Source: Mytilus galloprovincialis (Eukaryota; Mollusca; Bivalvia; Mytilida; Mytilidae). Taken from it: a stretch of DNA of 64,000 nucleotides. Of this stretch, positions 13,125 to 24,420 are shown piece by piece. The number at the start of each line of letters is the position of its first letter. The stretch's first letter is position 1. Location of the stretch: contig NC_134846.1 of the NCBI RefSeq assembly GCF_965363235.1, positions 5,027,001-5,091,000 on the forward strand. The letters are read 5' to 3'. Under the pieces are notes generated by a model that was not told where the DNA came from, did not search any database, and saw only the letters and a list, made by a program, of their open reading frames with translations. The translations under genes and the position numbers were made by a program.

Positions 13125-13595
13125 GTGGAACTATTGGTCATAATTTCACTGTGTGCACTTGGCCCAACAATGTTTATAAAATAATGAATACTATACCAAT
13201 AACACACACCAACTACACGTCCTTCATTTTTTCTGTCAGATCATGTGACGAAGTCAGACTAATTTTCTCAACCAATACCACTACACTACGTCCAAGTTAT
13301 CATATTGTTATCGGACGCGTACTATGGGATGGATCCGTAGTTTCTCGTATAACAAGATGTTACACTTTAGTCTGGTCAGAATGTGAAAAAACCGAAATCA
13401 GTTCTACTAACATCTTAAGTTGTAACGAAGAAAGAATTTTCTGGATTTCATGGAATAACATTGTAATGGTTGGAACAGGAGAGATTGAAGGCACTAGTGT
13501 TTTGATGACAGCAGAGTACAAAAGCGACATACCTATAGATTTAATAGGATTAGAATCGGAGTCTGCGAACAACATAACGTGGAGTATAAAACTAG
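13125..13595 (+). CDS. Mucin-like membrane protein, exon 2 (FAMeT-like domain)
   Basis: A 471-nt exon between an acceptor (ttttccattgtag) and a donor (ACTAG|GTAAAG), phase 1 at both ends, which is typical of shuffled extracellular modules. Its 157 codons fit the farnesoic-acid-O-methyltransferase-like domain (Methyltransf_FA family). Near the start is FIFSVRSCDEVRLIF. In the middle is a YHIVIGRVLWDGSVVSR strand pair. The domain signature FWISWNN followed by a VGTGE turn is also present, and it ends around DLIGLESES. Despite the name, members in invertebrates are mostly secreted or membrane modules with no shown enzyme activity; sugar or ligand binding has been suggested. Several N-x-S/T sequons are visible. 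The frame continues past the donor to a stop at 13661-13663, but the donor phase fits exon 3 exactly, with junction codon GAT. Confidence 0.8.
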
Positions 13596-13666
13596 GTAAA
13601 GATGTCTTTCAATGGTGTGATGTTTCAGGATGGTTGAAGGTTGGCGCCTATTTAAACATCTAAACC

Positions 13667-13930
13667 CGCAGCATTTGTTTGCACCTGTCCTAAGTCAGGA
13701 ACCTGATGTTCAGTGGTTGTTGTTTTTTGATGTGGTTCATAAATGTTTTTTATTTTTATATGGTTCATAAGTGTTTCTTATTTTTATATGGTTCATAAGT
13801 GTTTCTTGTTTAATATAGATTAGACTGTTGGTTTTCCTGTCTGAATAGTTTTCCACTAGTCATAATTGGTGGCCGTTATAACTTGTAGTTCTGTGTGAGC
13901 CAAGGCTCCGTATTGAAGTCAGTAAATGTT
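13667..13930 (+). repeat. Repeat R1b with a 30-bp tandem inside
   Basis: Starts with cacctgtcctaagtcaggaa and ends with gtgagccaaggctccgtatt. Inside, the segment atggttcataagtgtttctt is repeated about three times at a 30-bp spacing (13735-13815). It lies in intron 2. Confidence 0.7.
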
Positions 13931-14035
13931 ATATCTAAGTATAAAACTCTGATCATTTCTGTTCGTCTGATTTGTAATTTCCATATTGTGTTCTATTGAG
14001 AATTGTACTTGATGCACATAATTGTTTCTTTTTAA

Positions 14036-15088
14036 CGATTGTGTCCAATTCACGATTGTATCCTATTCATGAGTGTATTCGATACACTATTTTATCCTAT
14101 TCACGATTGTATCCTAGTCATGAGTGTATTCGATTCACGATTTTATCATATTCACGATTGTATCCTATGACACGATTGCATCTTATTCACGATTGTATCC
14201 TATTAACGATTGTAATCGATTCACGATTTTATCCTATTCACGATTATATCCTATTCACGATTGTATCCTATTCATGAGTGTATTCGATTCACGGTATTAT
14301 CTGATTCACGATTGTATCATCTTCACGATTGCATCCTATTCATGAGTGTATTCGATTCACGGTTTTATCTGATTCACGATTGTATCATCTTCACGATTGC
14401 ATCCTATTCATGATTTTACCCGATTCACGATTGTATCATATTCATGATTGTATCCTATTCACGATTATATCCTATTCACGATTGTTTTCTTTTCATGATT
14501 GTATCTTCTATTCATGATTGTATACTATTAACGATTGTATTCGATTCACGATTTTAACCTATTCACGATTATATCCTATTCACAATTGTATCCTATTCGT
14601 GAGTGTATTCGATTCTCGATTTTATCCAATTCATGATTGTATCATATTCACGATTGCATCCTATTCATGATTGTATCCGATTCACGATTGTTTCCTATTC
14701 ACGATTGTATCATATTCATGATTGCATTCTATTCATGAGTGTTTTCGATTCACGATTTTATCTTATTCACGATTATATCCTATTCACGATTGTATCCTAT
14801 TCATGAGTGTATTCGATTTACGAATTTTTACTATTCACTATTATATCCTATTCACGGTTATATTCTATTCACGATTGTTTCCTTTTCATGATTGCATTCT
14901 ATTCACGATTGTATTATATTCACGATTGCATCCTATTCATGATTGTATCCTATTCATGATTGCATCCTATTCATGATTGTATCCGATTCACGATTGTGTC
15001 CTTTTCATGATTGTATCCTATTCACGAATGTTTCATATTCACGATTGTTCCCTTTTCACGAATGTATCATATTCACGATTGTTTCCTA
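14036..15088 (+). repeat. 17-bp minisatellite, about 62 copies
   Basis: The unit ttcacgattgtatccta repeats without interruption for about 1.05 kb. Common variants are ttcatgagtgtattcga and ttcacgattttatccta. Variants form short higher-order blocks. The unit has no stop in any plus-strand frame, and 17 is not a multiple of 3, so all three frames stay open and read a 17-residue cycle. These open frames are a side effect of the repeat. The array lies in intron 2 of the mucin-like gene. Confidence 0.95.
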
Positions 15089-15119
15089 TATATATCATAT
15101 ATTACATAAATGTATATGT

Positions 15120-15335
15120 ATTTCGTTTTTATATAGATTAGACCGTTGGTTTTCCTGTTTGAATGGTTTTATATTACTAATTGTTTTGGGCCCTTTATAG
15201 CTTGCTGTTCGGTGTGAGCCAAGGCTATGTGTTGAAGGCTGTACTTTAACCTATAATGGTTTACTTTTATAAATTGTTATTTGGATGGAGAGTTGTCTCA
15301 TTGGCACTCATTCCACATCTTCCTATATCTATATA
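15120..15335 (+). repeat. Interspersed repeat R1b
   Basis: Contains gattagaccgttggttttcc, ttgctgttcggtgtgagcca and gagttgtctcattggcactc in order, matching the copy at 1600-1800. Confidence 0.8.
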
Positions 15336-15867
15336 ATATTTAAAAAAAATATAATGCTTTAAAGACGTTTACAGAAAATGTAACCGTAAAGTAAAATGAG
15401 ATTCAGTACATACAAGCAATATCATAAGCTGAAATATCTATCCCTTTAATGGAGAAAGAATAAAATATATCTTTTAACTTTACATTCCGCTATATTGATG
15501 GTTTTCTCTGCCATAATAAACTAGGTTGAACACTGCTTCAGGTATTTACTTAATTGTTGCACATATAGGTAGATATTTCACTTAGGTTTGTCACTAAAAC
15601 CATTTTCTCTCATATGGAAAACCAAAACCTTTTTCAAACATTATCTATAGAAATAAATATTATATATAACTGGTCCTTGCTTTACACGTAGGATACTGCG
15701 AAAATATAAAACACCATGTAATACATAAAAAAAACTAAAATGGATCTAGTTTTAATGTAGATTACTCTGAAACTCTTGAATGAGATTTCTTACACTTCAA
15801 AAAAGATCACGTAAAACTTAAACCAATGCCGATATTTAAATCCTTTTGATATGATTTGTATTTTTAG
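15336..15867. other. Last part of intron 2
   Basis: AT-rich and without repeat or coding signal. It ends in the acceptor tgtatttttag at 15866-15867. Confidence 0.5.
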
Positions 15868-18800
15868 ATCAATGTCAGGTCGGTGTGTCGGAAGAGGTGA
15901 TGTGTCATCCGCGAGATGATTATGCATCAACATGTAGTCAACTAACAACTGACTCCTCATCAACAAAACAAGGTACAACTGAGGCCTCCACAACAGACAC
16001 CAACTTCAATTCTCCATCAACTTCGATTCAAACAACAACAAAAGGAACGACAACTGAGGCCTCCACAACGGACACCAGCTTCAATACTCCATCAACTTCG
16101 ATTCAGACAACAACAAAAGGAACGACAACTGAGGCTTCCACAACGGACACCAGCTTCAATACTCCATCAACTTCGATTCAAACAACAACAAAAGGAACGA
16201 CAACTGAGGCCTCCACAACAGACACCAGCTTCAATGCTCTATCAACTTCGATTCAAACAACAGCAAAAGGAACGACAACTGAGGCCTCCACAACAGACAC
16301 CAGCTTCAATACTCCATCAACTTCGATTCAAACAACAACAAAAGGAAAGACAACTGAGGCCTCCACAACAGACACCAGCTTCAATACTCAATCAACTTCG
16401 ATTCAAACAACAACAAAAGGAACGACAACTGAGGCCCCAACAACAGACACCAGCTTCAATACTCCATCAACTTCTATTCAAACAACAACAAAAGGAACGA
16501 CAACTGAGGCCTCTACAACAGACACCAGCTTCAATACTCCATCAACTTTGATTCAATCAACAACAAAAGGAACGACAACTGAGGCCTCCACAACAGACAC
16601 AAGCATCGATACTCCATCAACTTCGAATCAAAATACTACAAAAGGAACGACAACTGAGGCCTCCACAAAAGACACCAGCTTCAATACTCCATCAACTTCG
16701 ATTCAAACAATAACAAAAGGAACATTGCCTGAACCCTCTACAACGGACACAAGCCTCTATACGCAATCAACTTCGACTCAATCAACAAAAGAAACCACAA
16801 TTCAACCCTTTACAACAGACACAAGCTTTGAAACTCAATCAACTCCTGTTCAATCAACAAAAGATATCACAACTGACGCCTCCACAACGGACACAAACTT
16901 CAATATTCATTCAACTTCTATTCAGACAACTACAAAAGGAACTACAACTGAAGCCTCTACAACGGACACAAACTTATATACTCAGTCAACTCCTATTCAG
17001 ACAACAACAAAAGAGTTCACAACTGAAGCCTCTACAACGGACACAAGCTTAAATACTCAATCAACTCCTATTCAGACAACAACAAAAGAGATCACAACTG
17101 AACTCTCCACAACGGACACAAACTTCAATACTCAATCAACATCTTTTCAAACAACAACAAAAGGAACTACATATGTCCTCTCTACAACAGACACAAGTTT
17201 AAATACTCAATCAACTCCTATTCAGACAACAACAAAAGAGATCACAACTGAAGTCTCCACAACAGACACAAACTTCAATACTCATTCAACTCCTATTCAG
17301 ACGACAACAAAAGGAACTACAACTGAAGCCTCCACAACGGACACAAGCTTAAATACTCAGTCAACTCCTATTCAGACGACAACAAAAGATATCACAACTG
17401 AAGCCTCCACAACGGACACAAACTTAAATATTCAATCAACTTCGATTCAAACAACAACAAAAGGAACGACAACTGAGGCCTCTACAACAGACACAAGCAT
17501 CAATACTCCATCAACTTCGATTCAAACAACTACAAAAGGAACATTGCCTGAACCCTCTACAACGGACACAAGCCTCTATACGCAATCAACTTCGATTCAA
17601 TCAACAAAAGAAACCACAATTCAACCCTTTACAACAGACACAAGCTTTGAAACTCAATCAACTCCTGTTCAATCAACAACAAACGAAGGCACAGCACTAC
17701 CATCCACAACGGACACAAGCTTAAATACTCAATCAACTCCTATTCAGACATCAACAAAAGATATCACAACTGAAGCCTCCACAACAGACACCAGCTTCAA
17801 TACTCCATCAACTTCGATTCAAACAACAACAAAAGGAACGACAACTGAGGCCTCTACAACAGACACAAGCATCAATACTCCATCAACTTCGATTCAAACA
17901 ACTACAAAAGGAACATTGCCTGAACCCTCTACAACGGACACAAGCCTCTATACGCAATCAACTTCGATTCAATCAACAAAAGAAACCACAATCCAACCCT
18001 TTACAACAGACACAAGCTTTGAAACTCAATCAACTCCTGTTCAATCAACAACAAACAAAGGCACAGCACTACCATCCACAACGGACACAAGCTTAAATAC
18101 TCAATCAACTCTTATTCAGACATCAACAAAAGATATCACAACTGAAGCCTCCACAACGGACACAAACTTCAATACTCATTCAACTTCTATTCAGACAACA
18201 ACAAAAGGAACTACAACTGAAGCCTCTACAACGGACACAAGCTTAAATACTCAGTCAACTCCTATTCAGACAACAACAAAAGAGATCACAACTGAAGCCT
18301 CTACAACGGACACAAGCTTAAATACTCAATCAACTCCTATTCAGACAACAACAAAAGAGATCACAACTGAAGCCTCTACAACGGACACAAGCTTAAATAC
18401 TCAGTCAACTCCTATTCAGACAACAACAAAAGAGATCACAACTGAACTCTCCACAACGGACACAAACTTCAATACTCAATCAACTCCTAATCAGACAACA
18501 ACAAAAGAGATCACAACTGAACTCTCCACAACGGACACAAACTTCAATACCCAATCAACATCTTTTCGAACAACAACAAAAGGAACTACATATGTACTCT
18601 CTACAACGGACACAAGTTTAAATACTCAATCAACTCCTATTCAGACAACAACAAAAGATATCACAACTGAAGCCTCCACAACGGACACAAACTTCAATAC
18701 TCATTCAACTCCTATTCAGACAATGACAAAAGGAACTACAACTGAAGCCTCCACAACGGACACAAGTTTAAATACTCAATCAACTCCTATTCAGACAACA

Positions 18801-19661
18801 ACAAAAGAGATCACAACTCAAGCTTCCACAACGGAAACAAACTTCAATACTCAATCAACATCTTTTCAAACAACAACAAAAGGAACTACTTATGTACTCT
18901 CTACAACGGACACAAGTTTAAATACTCAATCAACTCCTATTCAGACAACAACAAAAGAGATCACAACTGAAGCTTCCACAACGGAAACAAACTTCAATAC
19001 TCAATCAACATCTTTTCAAACAACAACAAAAGGAACTACTTATGTACTCTCTACAACGGACACAAGTTTAAATACTCAATCAACTCATATTCAGACAACA
19101 ACAAAAGAGATCACAACTGAAGCCTCCACAACGGACACAAGCTTCAATACTCAATCAACATCTTTTCAAACAACAACAAAACAAGGCACAACTAAAGCCT
19201 ACACTTCAAAGACCGACTTGAAAACGCAATCAACTCATTTTCAGACAACGACAATTGATTCTGCAACAAAACAAGACACAACCGAAGCATCAACACCATA
19301 CACAAGCTTTATTAGTCAACCAATACCAGGTGTGCTCTCAACGAGTCATTATAACGCAGGTAGTAGTAATATAACTACAGGCTCCAGCTGTTGGTGTCCT
19401 TGTATCCCATATAACTCAACACACGCAAATCTCGATTCTATGCAGGAATATTTGAACATTTTGAATGAAGCAATTGCTATCGATCCAAAAGAGACCAGTA
19501 TGTTCAGGGCCAGGAAAGTATCAGCAAATGACGATAGAACATCTTCTAAATACATTGGGTTTGTTGGAGTTTTCGTTATGTGTTTGGTACTCGAATGTCT
19601 TTTACTTTCGGATATCTCAGGCCATTTCATTCCAACAAAGGCATCCCATTCAAAAAGTTGA
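15868..19661 (+). CDS. Mucin-like membrane protein, exon 3 (Thr/Ser repeats, stalk, transmembrane helix)
   Basis: The terminal coding exon of a predicted 1437-residue type I membrane mucin. It opens at a phase-1 acceptor. The junction codon GAT is followed by a short cysteine-bearing segment (QCQVGVSEEVMCHP, then a third Cys). From about residue 209 come about 44 repeats of 25 residues, typified by TTTKGTTTEASTTDTSFNTP. They are almost all Thr/Ser with regular Asp, Lys and Glu, so dense O-glycosylation is expected. After the repeats come a CWCPC motif, a sequon (NST), an acidic/basic stalk with a likely helix and one hydrophobic helix (YIGFVGVFVMCLVLECLLL, about residues 1402-1420). The cytoplasmic tail is about 17 residues. 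I recall similar Cys-stalk-helix endings in other bivalve surface proteins. The frame is open upstream of 15885 and no ATG precedes the splice site in frame. Expected role is surface coat, adhesion or mucosal defence (inference). Confidence 0.8.
15970..19250 (+). repeat. Coding 75-bp tandem repeat array
   Basis: About 44 units, mostly 75 bp (25 codons), in one frame. Early units have NTPSTSIQ endings; later ones have NTQSTPIQ or NTQSTSFQ. A multi-unit block with TKGTLPEPS, TKETTIQPF and TTNEGTALPS linkers occurs at about 17470-17790 and again at about 17840-18160. A related partial block lies at 16720-16870. A two-unit block with TTYVLS repeats near the end. These are signs of unequal exchange at two scales. 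Confidence 0.95.
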
Positions 19662-19724
19662 AATTGACAATTGTTTTTTTTTCAATCTAGATAGTTGATA
19701 CATTTTATATGTATTTAGACTTCA

Positions 19725-19730
19725 AATAAA
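19725..19730 (+). terminator. Poly(A) signal of the mucin-like gene
   Basis: AATAAA lies 64 bp after the TGA stop of exon 3, followed by further A-rich DNA. The position fits a short 3' untranslated region. Confidence 0.6.
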
Positions 19731-19765
19731 AATAATGTTATGAAAAGTTTTAAGTTTCAACATTA

Positions 19766-20600
19766 TGCAGTTTGCAATGACACGTTTTGTAAGTTCGACC
19801 TATCCAAGGAGACATAAGACAGTATGTATAGATTATTACATGGCATTTTTCATATCAGACCCTTTATCGGCCCAAGGTAATGATATTAGCCCAAGAGCCG
19901 TAGGCTCGAGGGCTAATATCATGAACGAGGGTCGATAAAGGGTCTGATATGAAAAATGACATGTAATTATCTTTTTATCATATACTTCAGCAGAAGAAAT
20001 ACAGACAAGAACTATTAAAATTTAATTTTGTTTGCCTTTGCACTTTCAGATAACATTTACTGCAGTACAGACAACCAAAAATAAATCTTAACTTTAATTG
20101 TTTTTATTGATATTACAAGCATTTTATTTATCTTGTCACAACATTTATCATGTTTTAGATAATATTTTCACCTTATCTATGTCTTTCAAAACATGTTTAA
20201 CTTAATTCATTTTTGCTCCTCAACCATTTTGTGAAAAATCTTACCACTTGCCGTTTTCAAACAAATTTCCGGAAATCCACGAAGTTGCATGTGATAAACG
20301 TCACGGAAATTAACGGAAAGGCATGTGATAACATTCCGGAAGCAGTTAATAAAGGTACCTTTATCAGCCCGCTATGGATATTCTGAGGAATCTGGTTAAT
20401 AAACCTAGTAATCCTTTTATAGCCTTTTGATATTTTCAAATGTTATTGAACTGTAAAATTTTAGTAATATTTTGTACAAGTATATGATAAATATAATTCT
20501 GTGCATGACAAAACCAGTTTGCAATGACACGTTTTGTAAGGTCAAACTATCCTAGTAGACATAAGACAGTATAATTCTGTGCATGACACAATTTACATCA
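19766..20600. mobile_element. Fold-back element flanked by direct repeats
   Basis: At 19836-19968 two inverted arms (catttttcatatcagaccct and agggtctgatatgaaaaatg) enclose a second inner hairpin (gatattagccc...gggctaatatc). The total palindrome is about 130 bp. Downstream are further internal repeats, such as gcatgtgataa at about 20287 and 20321. A direct repeat of about 65 bp (cagtttgcaatgacacgttt to agacataagacagtat) stands at 19767-19832 and again at about 20515-20570, bracketing the hairpin and the DNA between. No protein is encoded. Confidence 0.65.
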
Positions 20601-20639
20601 TGAGGGCTCTTATGGATTGATTATTACTGGACATTCTTT

Positions 20640-21010
20640 TTATACAGTTTAGTCTTTAATTTGTTGACGAAACGAGCGTCTAACGGGCAAAATTTTAATC
20701 GTCCCCGAGGGTATCACCAGCCCAGTAGTCAGCACTCCGGTGTTGACATGAATATCAATAATGTGGTCATTTTTATAAATTTCCTGTTTACCAAATTTTG
20801 AATTTTTCGAAAAACTAAGGATTTTCTTATCCCAGGCATAGATTACCTTAGCCGTATTTGGCACAACTTTTTGGAATTTTGGATCCTCAATGCTCTTCAA
20901 CTTTGTACTTGTTTGGCTTTATGAATAGTTTGACATGAGCGTCACTTATGAGTCTTATGTAGACGAAACGCGCGTCTGGCGTACTAAATTATAATCCTGG
21001 TACCTTTGGT
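20640..21010 (-). repeat. Interspersed repeat with gacgaaacgcgcgtctgg ends
   Basis: Bounded by gacgaaacgagcgtctaacg and gacgaaacgcgcgtctggcg. The minus strand carries an 83-residue open frame (20649-20900). I recognise its wording (SIEDPKFQKVVPNT) as one that recurs in bivalve genomes inside this repeat. It is therefore listed as repeat and not as a host gene. Confidence 0.7.
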
Positions 21011-21889
21011 AACTAACTAATCCTGATATATATGATGAGGTAAATCATAAATTTTCTAAATCTATTTGTAATTATCTTAAGTATGTCATCCGTAAACGAT
21101 TATACATTCTGTTACAAACAATTTAGTATGTGTATTCGAAAGTGGCAAAAATAACAACTATATTTTATTAATTCAGAATTTTTAACAATAATTAGTAAAA
21201 AGTAAAATAACAAAAAAAAAACGAAGTCCGAGGGAAATTCAAAACAGAATGTCCCTAATTATATAATATAATCAATTGGCAAATTTTATATACGAACCTA
21301 CAAAAAACAAGTTTTGAACTAGATGCCTCTGATGTCTGTCCCTTATATCAATGTATATATTTATAAGGATATGTGATAATATAATTACATATGAGACAGT
21401 TACACAACAGATTCCATTGGCGTTGATATAACCAATTAAAGGTATAATTAAGTATGATGCTCCTGTCTTGGCTTTGACAACACCACACCGATTGTGATTT
21501 TTTAAGTAGAGACAGTAGTAGTGCCAGTATACCGCTGTTCAAACTTGTTTTCGAGCGCTTAAGCCTCTCTTAACCCTGGACAGTGGTTCAAGTGCACAAC
21601 ATAAGAATGAACTGTACATACCTTTTGAAGTGGCATTACACATCAGATTTGCAAAAAAAAACTAAAAAACTTTATACACAAAGCCAACAGACTAATCATT
21701 ATGCATATAGGTTCTCCTGGGGAACTCGTGTATTTGACACTTTTTAGCTTATTCTGTATACTATAATTTATGAAATATGCCTCTGTCTTGCTTTCGTATA
21801 GCTATACTTTGTATGTCTATGCATATACATGATGTTTTATTTATTGTGTATATCTCTATACCTATGTAATTTGGTCTCTTCAGAAATAA
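21011..21889. other. AT-rich DNA with repeat fragments
   Basis: A short fragment of repeat R4 is visible at about 21220-21290 (gaagtccgagggaaattcaa). The rest shows no coding or structural signal. Confidence 0.4.
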
Positions 21890-22395
21890 AGATGTATAAA
21901 AGAGGGACGAAAGATACCAAAGGGACAGTCAAACTCATAAATCTAAAACAAACTGACAACGCCATGGCTAAAAATGAAAAAGACAAACAGAAAAACAATA
22001 GTACACATGACACAACATAGAAAACTAAAGAATAAACAACACGAACCCCACCAAAAACTAGGGGTGATCTCAGGTGCTCCGGAAGGGTAAGCAGATCCTG
22101 CTCCACATGTGGCACCCGTCGTGTTGCTTATGTGATTACAAATCCGGTAAATAGTCTAATTCGGTAGGTCACATTCATGAAAGGGAAGGGAATTGTAGTT
22201 ACGACGTAAGGAACATATCCGATATCATTTGTGAAACGGTTATTCCATAACGGTCAACCAACTCGTGATGGCGTCCGTAAAATTTACGAAGGGATGATTT
22301 CAACTTTACCATTTGGAACTCTTGGTTTAATAGCTTCCTTGTGATCAGCAACCCTCTATCAAGAAAATCATGATAGGAAATGCAAGCACATTTTA
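21890..22395 (-). repeat. R2: 3' part of a reverse-transcriptase element
   Basis: Reads gacagtcaaactcataaatc, catggctaaaaatgaaaaag, caggtgctccggaagggtaa and gtcaaccaactcgtgatggc in this order. The same order at 49655-50100 continues directly into a reverse-transcriptase frame on the minus strand, so this is a truncated copy of that element. It carries no coding capacity. Confidence 0.75.
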
Positions 22396-22419
22396 GTTAT
22401 AAGACATACTGTTATTGTT

Positions 22420-22628
22420 AATGGATTGTACATAAGTTAGACCGTTAGTTTTCTCGTTTTGATTTTTTTACATTTGTCATTTCGGGACTTTTTTAAGCTG
22501 ACTATGCGGTATGGGCTTCGCTGATTGACGAAGGCCGTACGTATGCTGACAAAAAGTTGTTAATTTCTGTATCGTTTCTTCTCTTGAGGAGAGTTATCTC
22601 ATTGGGATTCATACCACATCTTCTTTTT
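22420..22628 (+). repeat. Interspersed repeat R1
   Basis: Landmarks acataagttagaccgttagt, gctgactatgcggtatgggc and gagttatctcattgggattc are present in order. Confidence 0.75.
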
Positions 22629-22679
22629 TATATTGTCTAACAATGGCGGTAGAAGAAAGGTAAATTACATTTAGGAGAA

Positions 22680-22840
22680 AACTAGTCCTTGAGAGGCGAA
22701 GGATACCGAAGGGACATTCACACTCATTAGTCGAAAATAAATTGACAATGATATGGCTAAACAAGAAAAAGACAAACACAAAAACAGAATAACAACAAAC
22801 ACAAAACAGAACATAGAAAACAATCTTAACAACATTGCAT
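22680..22840 (-). repeat. Fragment of repeat R2
   Basis: Matches the outer end of R2 (accgaagggacattcacact, gatatggctaaacaagaaaa). Diverged and truncated. Confidence 0.65.
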
Positions 22841-22859
22841 CTAGATTGATCCAATTCAT

Positions 22860-23454
22860 TTTAAACTGTAACCTTCAGTACTTTGGGAGCCGGATAGACA
22901 CAGTAAATTAAAAGGAGCGACCATTTGATATTCTGGTAGGGAAAGGATGATTCTTTTTCTGGCTTGATCATTGTTTTCATTTGTTGCTTTAATTTGCATT
23001 CTACTTTTATTCTCGACATTTATTGAAAAAAAATATAAATTGAAGTTTTCTTGTCGAAGATCGTGGATTTCTCCAGACACTCGAATGTCAAAAACTGGCC
23101 GATATGAGAAAACCAAAGCCCGTCAACATTGGGGTTAATATCAACAGATGGCATGATAAGAATGTGAATAATTGCAATCAGCGTACGACCTTTATTAATG
23201 AGCAAAAATCGAAATGTTATCTTTAAAAGGTTCATGTTATAAAGTAATGAATCTTTATTATACACGTTACTGTGTTAATTCCTGAACTTATGAATCTCCA
23301 TAAAACAAATGTTCAGTGATACTCCAACTATCAGGAACAAAATTGGTGTAATAGGACTGATTGTTTTTAATTTTTAAATATCTGTAAAAAAATCAATAAA
23401 GATTTTTCATTTAGTAAAAGATTTGAAACTGTCATGTAAGCAGAGGAAAATAGA
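22860..23454. other. No recognised feature
   Basis: Several short minus-strand frames overlap here, but none has a recognisable domain or splice context. Confidence 0.4.
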
Positions 23455-23835
23455 TATGATAGTCGAAATTGAGAGAAGTGGGTATGTCGCTGCGACTAAT
23501 TGCCTATATTGTTGGTCATCACCATTCCACTATAAGTCGTTTTGTGAATAAAAATCAGGCAACAAATGATGATATGGACCTACCGAGATCAAGAAGACCA
23601 GTAGGAAACCCTTTGCCAACAGTAAAATCCTAAAAAGAGAGTAGTTGACTTACATGAGACTTTACACACATACTGTTCGAAATCGACTCATAGCTACTGG
23701 TTAATTTGCGAGAAGACCATCACAGAGACCTTTGCTTACGGCCACCCATACAGTGGCCTGTATGTAATTGTGCAGACCTCGCCAACGATGAAAATAAGCA
23801 TATTGGAGGAAAGACCGTGTATATTTACGCCAAAC
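23455..23835 (+). pseudogene. Tc1/mariner transposase relic
   Basis: Conceptual translation in shifting frames gives a helix-turn-helix start (from ATG 23484, MSLRLIAYIVGHHHSTISRF). A proline/arginine linker (DLPRSRRPVGNP) follows, then TVRNRLIATG, FARRPSQRPLLTATHT and a YWRK segment. This order is that of the DNA-binding half of Tc1-like transposases. Stops and frame changes interrupt it, and the catalytic DDE half is absent, replaced by unrelated AT-rich DNA and the 54-bp array. It is therefore a dead copy. The last part (ttacgccaaacatttttcat) also occurs inverted at about 38505-38530, tying this relic to the second array. Confidence 0.7.
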
Positions 23836-24159
23836 ATTTTTCATTTTAAGCTGAACAAATAGATTTTGAAAATACACTACAAATTTTAAAATTAATTGGT
23901 TTGATAAATGTAACAAACATCTGTTGAAGTCACTTCTGAAAAATCATTTTCGTTATGAGAATTGAAATTTGTAATTTTCATGACATTACATTATTTGAAT
24001 TCACGAGGATAATATTAAAAGTAATGATAAGTTTGTCTTAAAAAGATTTCATCTTATCAACAGTTTGAATAAATTAAAACATTTGAATTTGATTGTTTTA
24101 GAAAAGAAGCAAATTTCAATCTCCTTCTTAAGGACAAAATATTGAAATTGCTTACCTTA

Positions 24160-24420
24160 AGCATTTTTCAATTTGCCATAAAATATTGAAAAATGAAAAA
24201 TGCTAAGACGTGGAGCATTTTTCAATTTGCCTTTAAAAATTGAAAAATGAAAAATGCTCCAACGTGGATCATTTTTCAATTTGCCTTCAAAAATCAAAAA
24301 ATGAAAAATGCTCCAACGTGGAGCATTTTTCAATTTGCCTTTAAAATTTGAAAAATGAAAAATGCTCCAATGTGGAGCATTTTTCAATTTGCTTTGAAAT
24401 ATTGAAAAATGAAAAATGTT
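24160..24420. repeat. 54-bp palindromic tandem array, copy 1
   Basis: About five units at an exact 54-bp spacing (centres near 24208, 24262, 24316, 24370). Each contains the near-perfect palindrome atgctccaacgtggagcat plus inverted caattt / aaattg segments, so each unit can form a hairpin. The unit is a multiple of 3 and leaves a minus-strand frame open with an 18-residue period. That frame is not taken as a gene. Confidence 0.9.

Noticed and set aside
13596..13663. Continuation of the FAMeT exon to its in-frame stop
   Set aside because: A good donor (GTAAAG) at 13596 is in the exact phase of the next acceptor. The residues after it are not part of the domain. Use of the stop as an alternative secreted short form remains possible but unsupported.
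14036..15088. Possible CRISPR-like array
   Set aside because: Units are contiguous 17-mers without unique spacers, and the genome is eukaryotic.
13996..15200. Series of overlapping plus-strand frames of 62-93 residues
   Set aside because: All are readings of the 17-bp minisatellite, which has no stop codon in any forward frame. The content is the same 17-residue cycle, with no start context.
15885..15887. GTG at 15885 as the start of the mucin protein
   Set aside because: The frame is open upstream to a clear splice acceptor at 15866-15867, whose phase fits the FAMeT exon. A eukaryotic GTG start is not needed.
20649..20900. An 83-residue minus-strand protein
   Set aside because: It lies entirely within a dispersed repeat with gacgaaacgcgcgtctgg-type ends. 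The peptide recurs with the repeat and is not a host gene.
24157..24387. A 76-residue minus-strand repeat protein
   Set aside because: The 54-bp hairpin unit is a multiple of three and lacks stops in that frame. It has no start context or partner exon.
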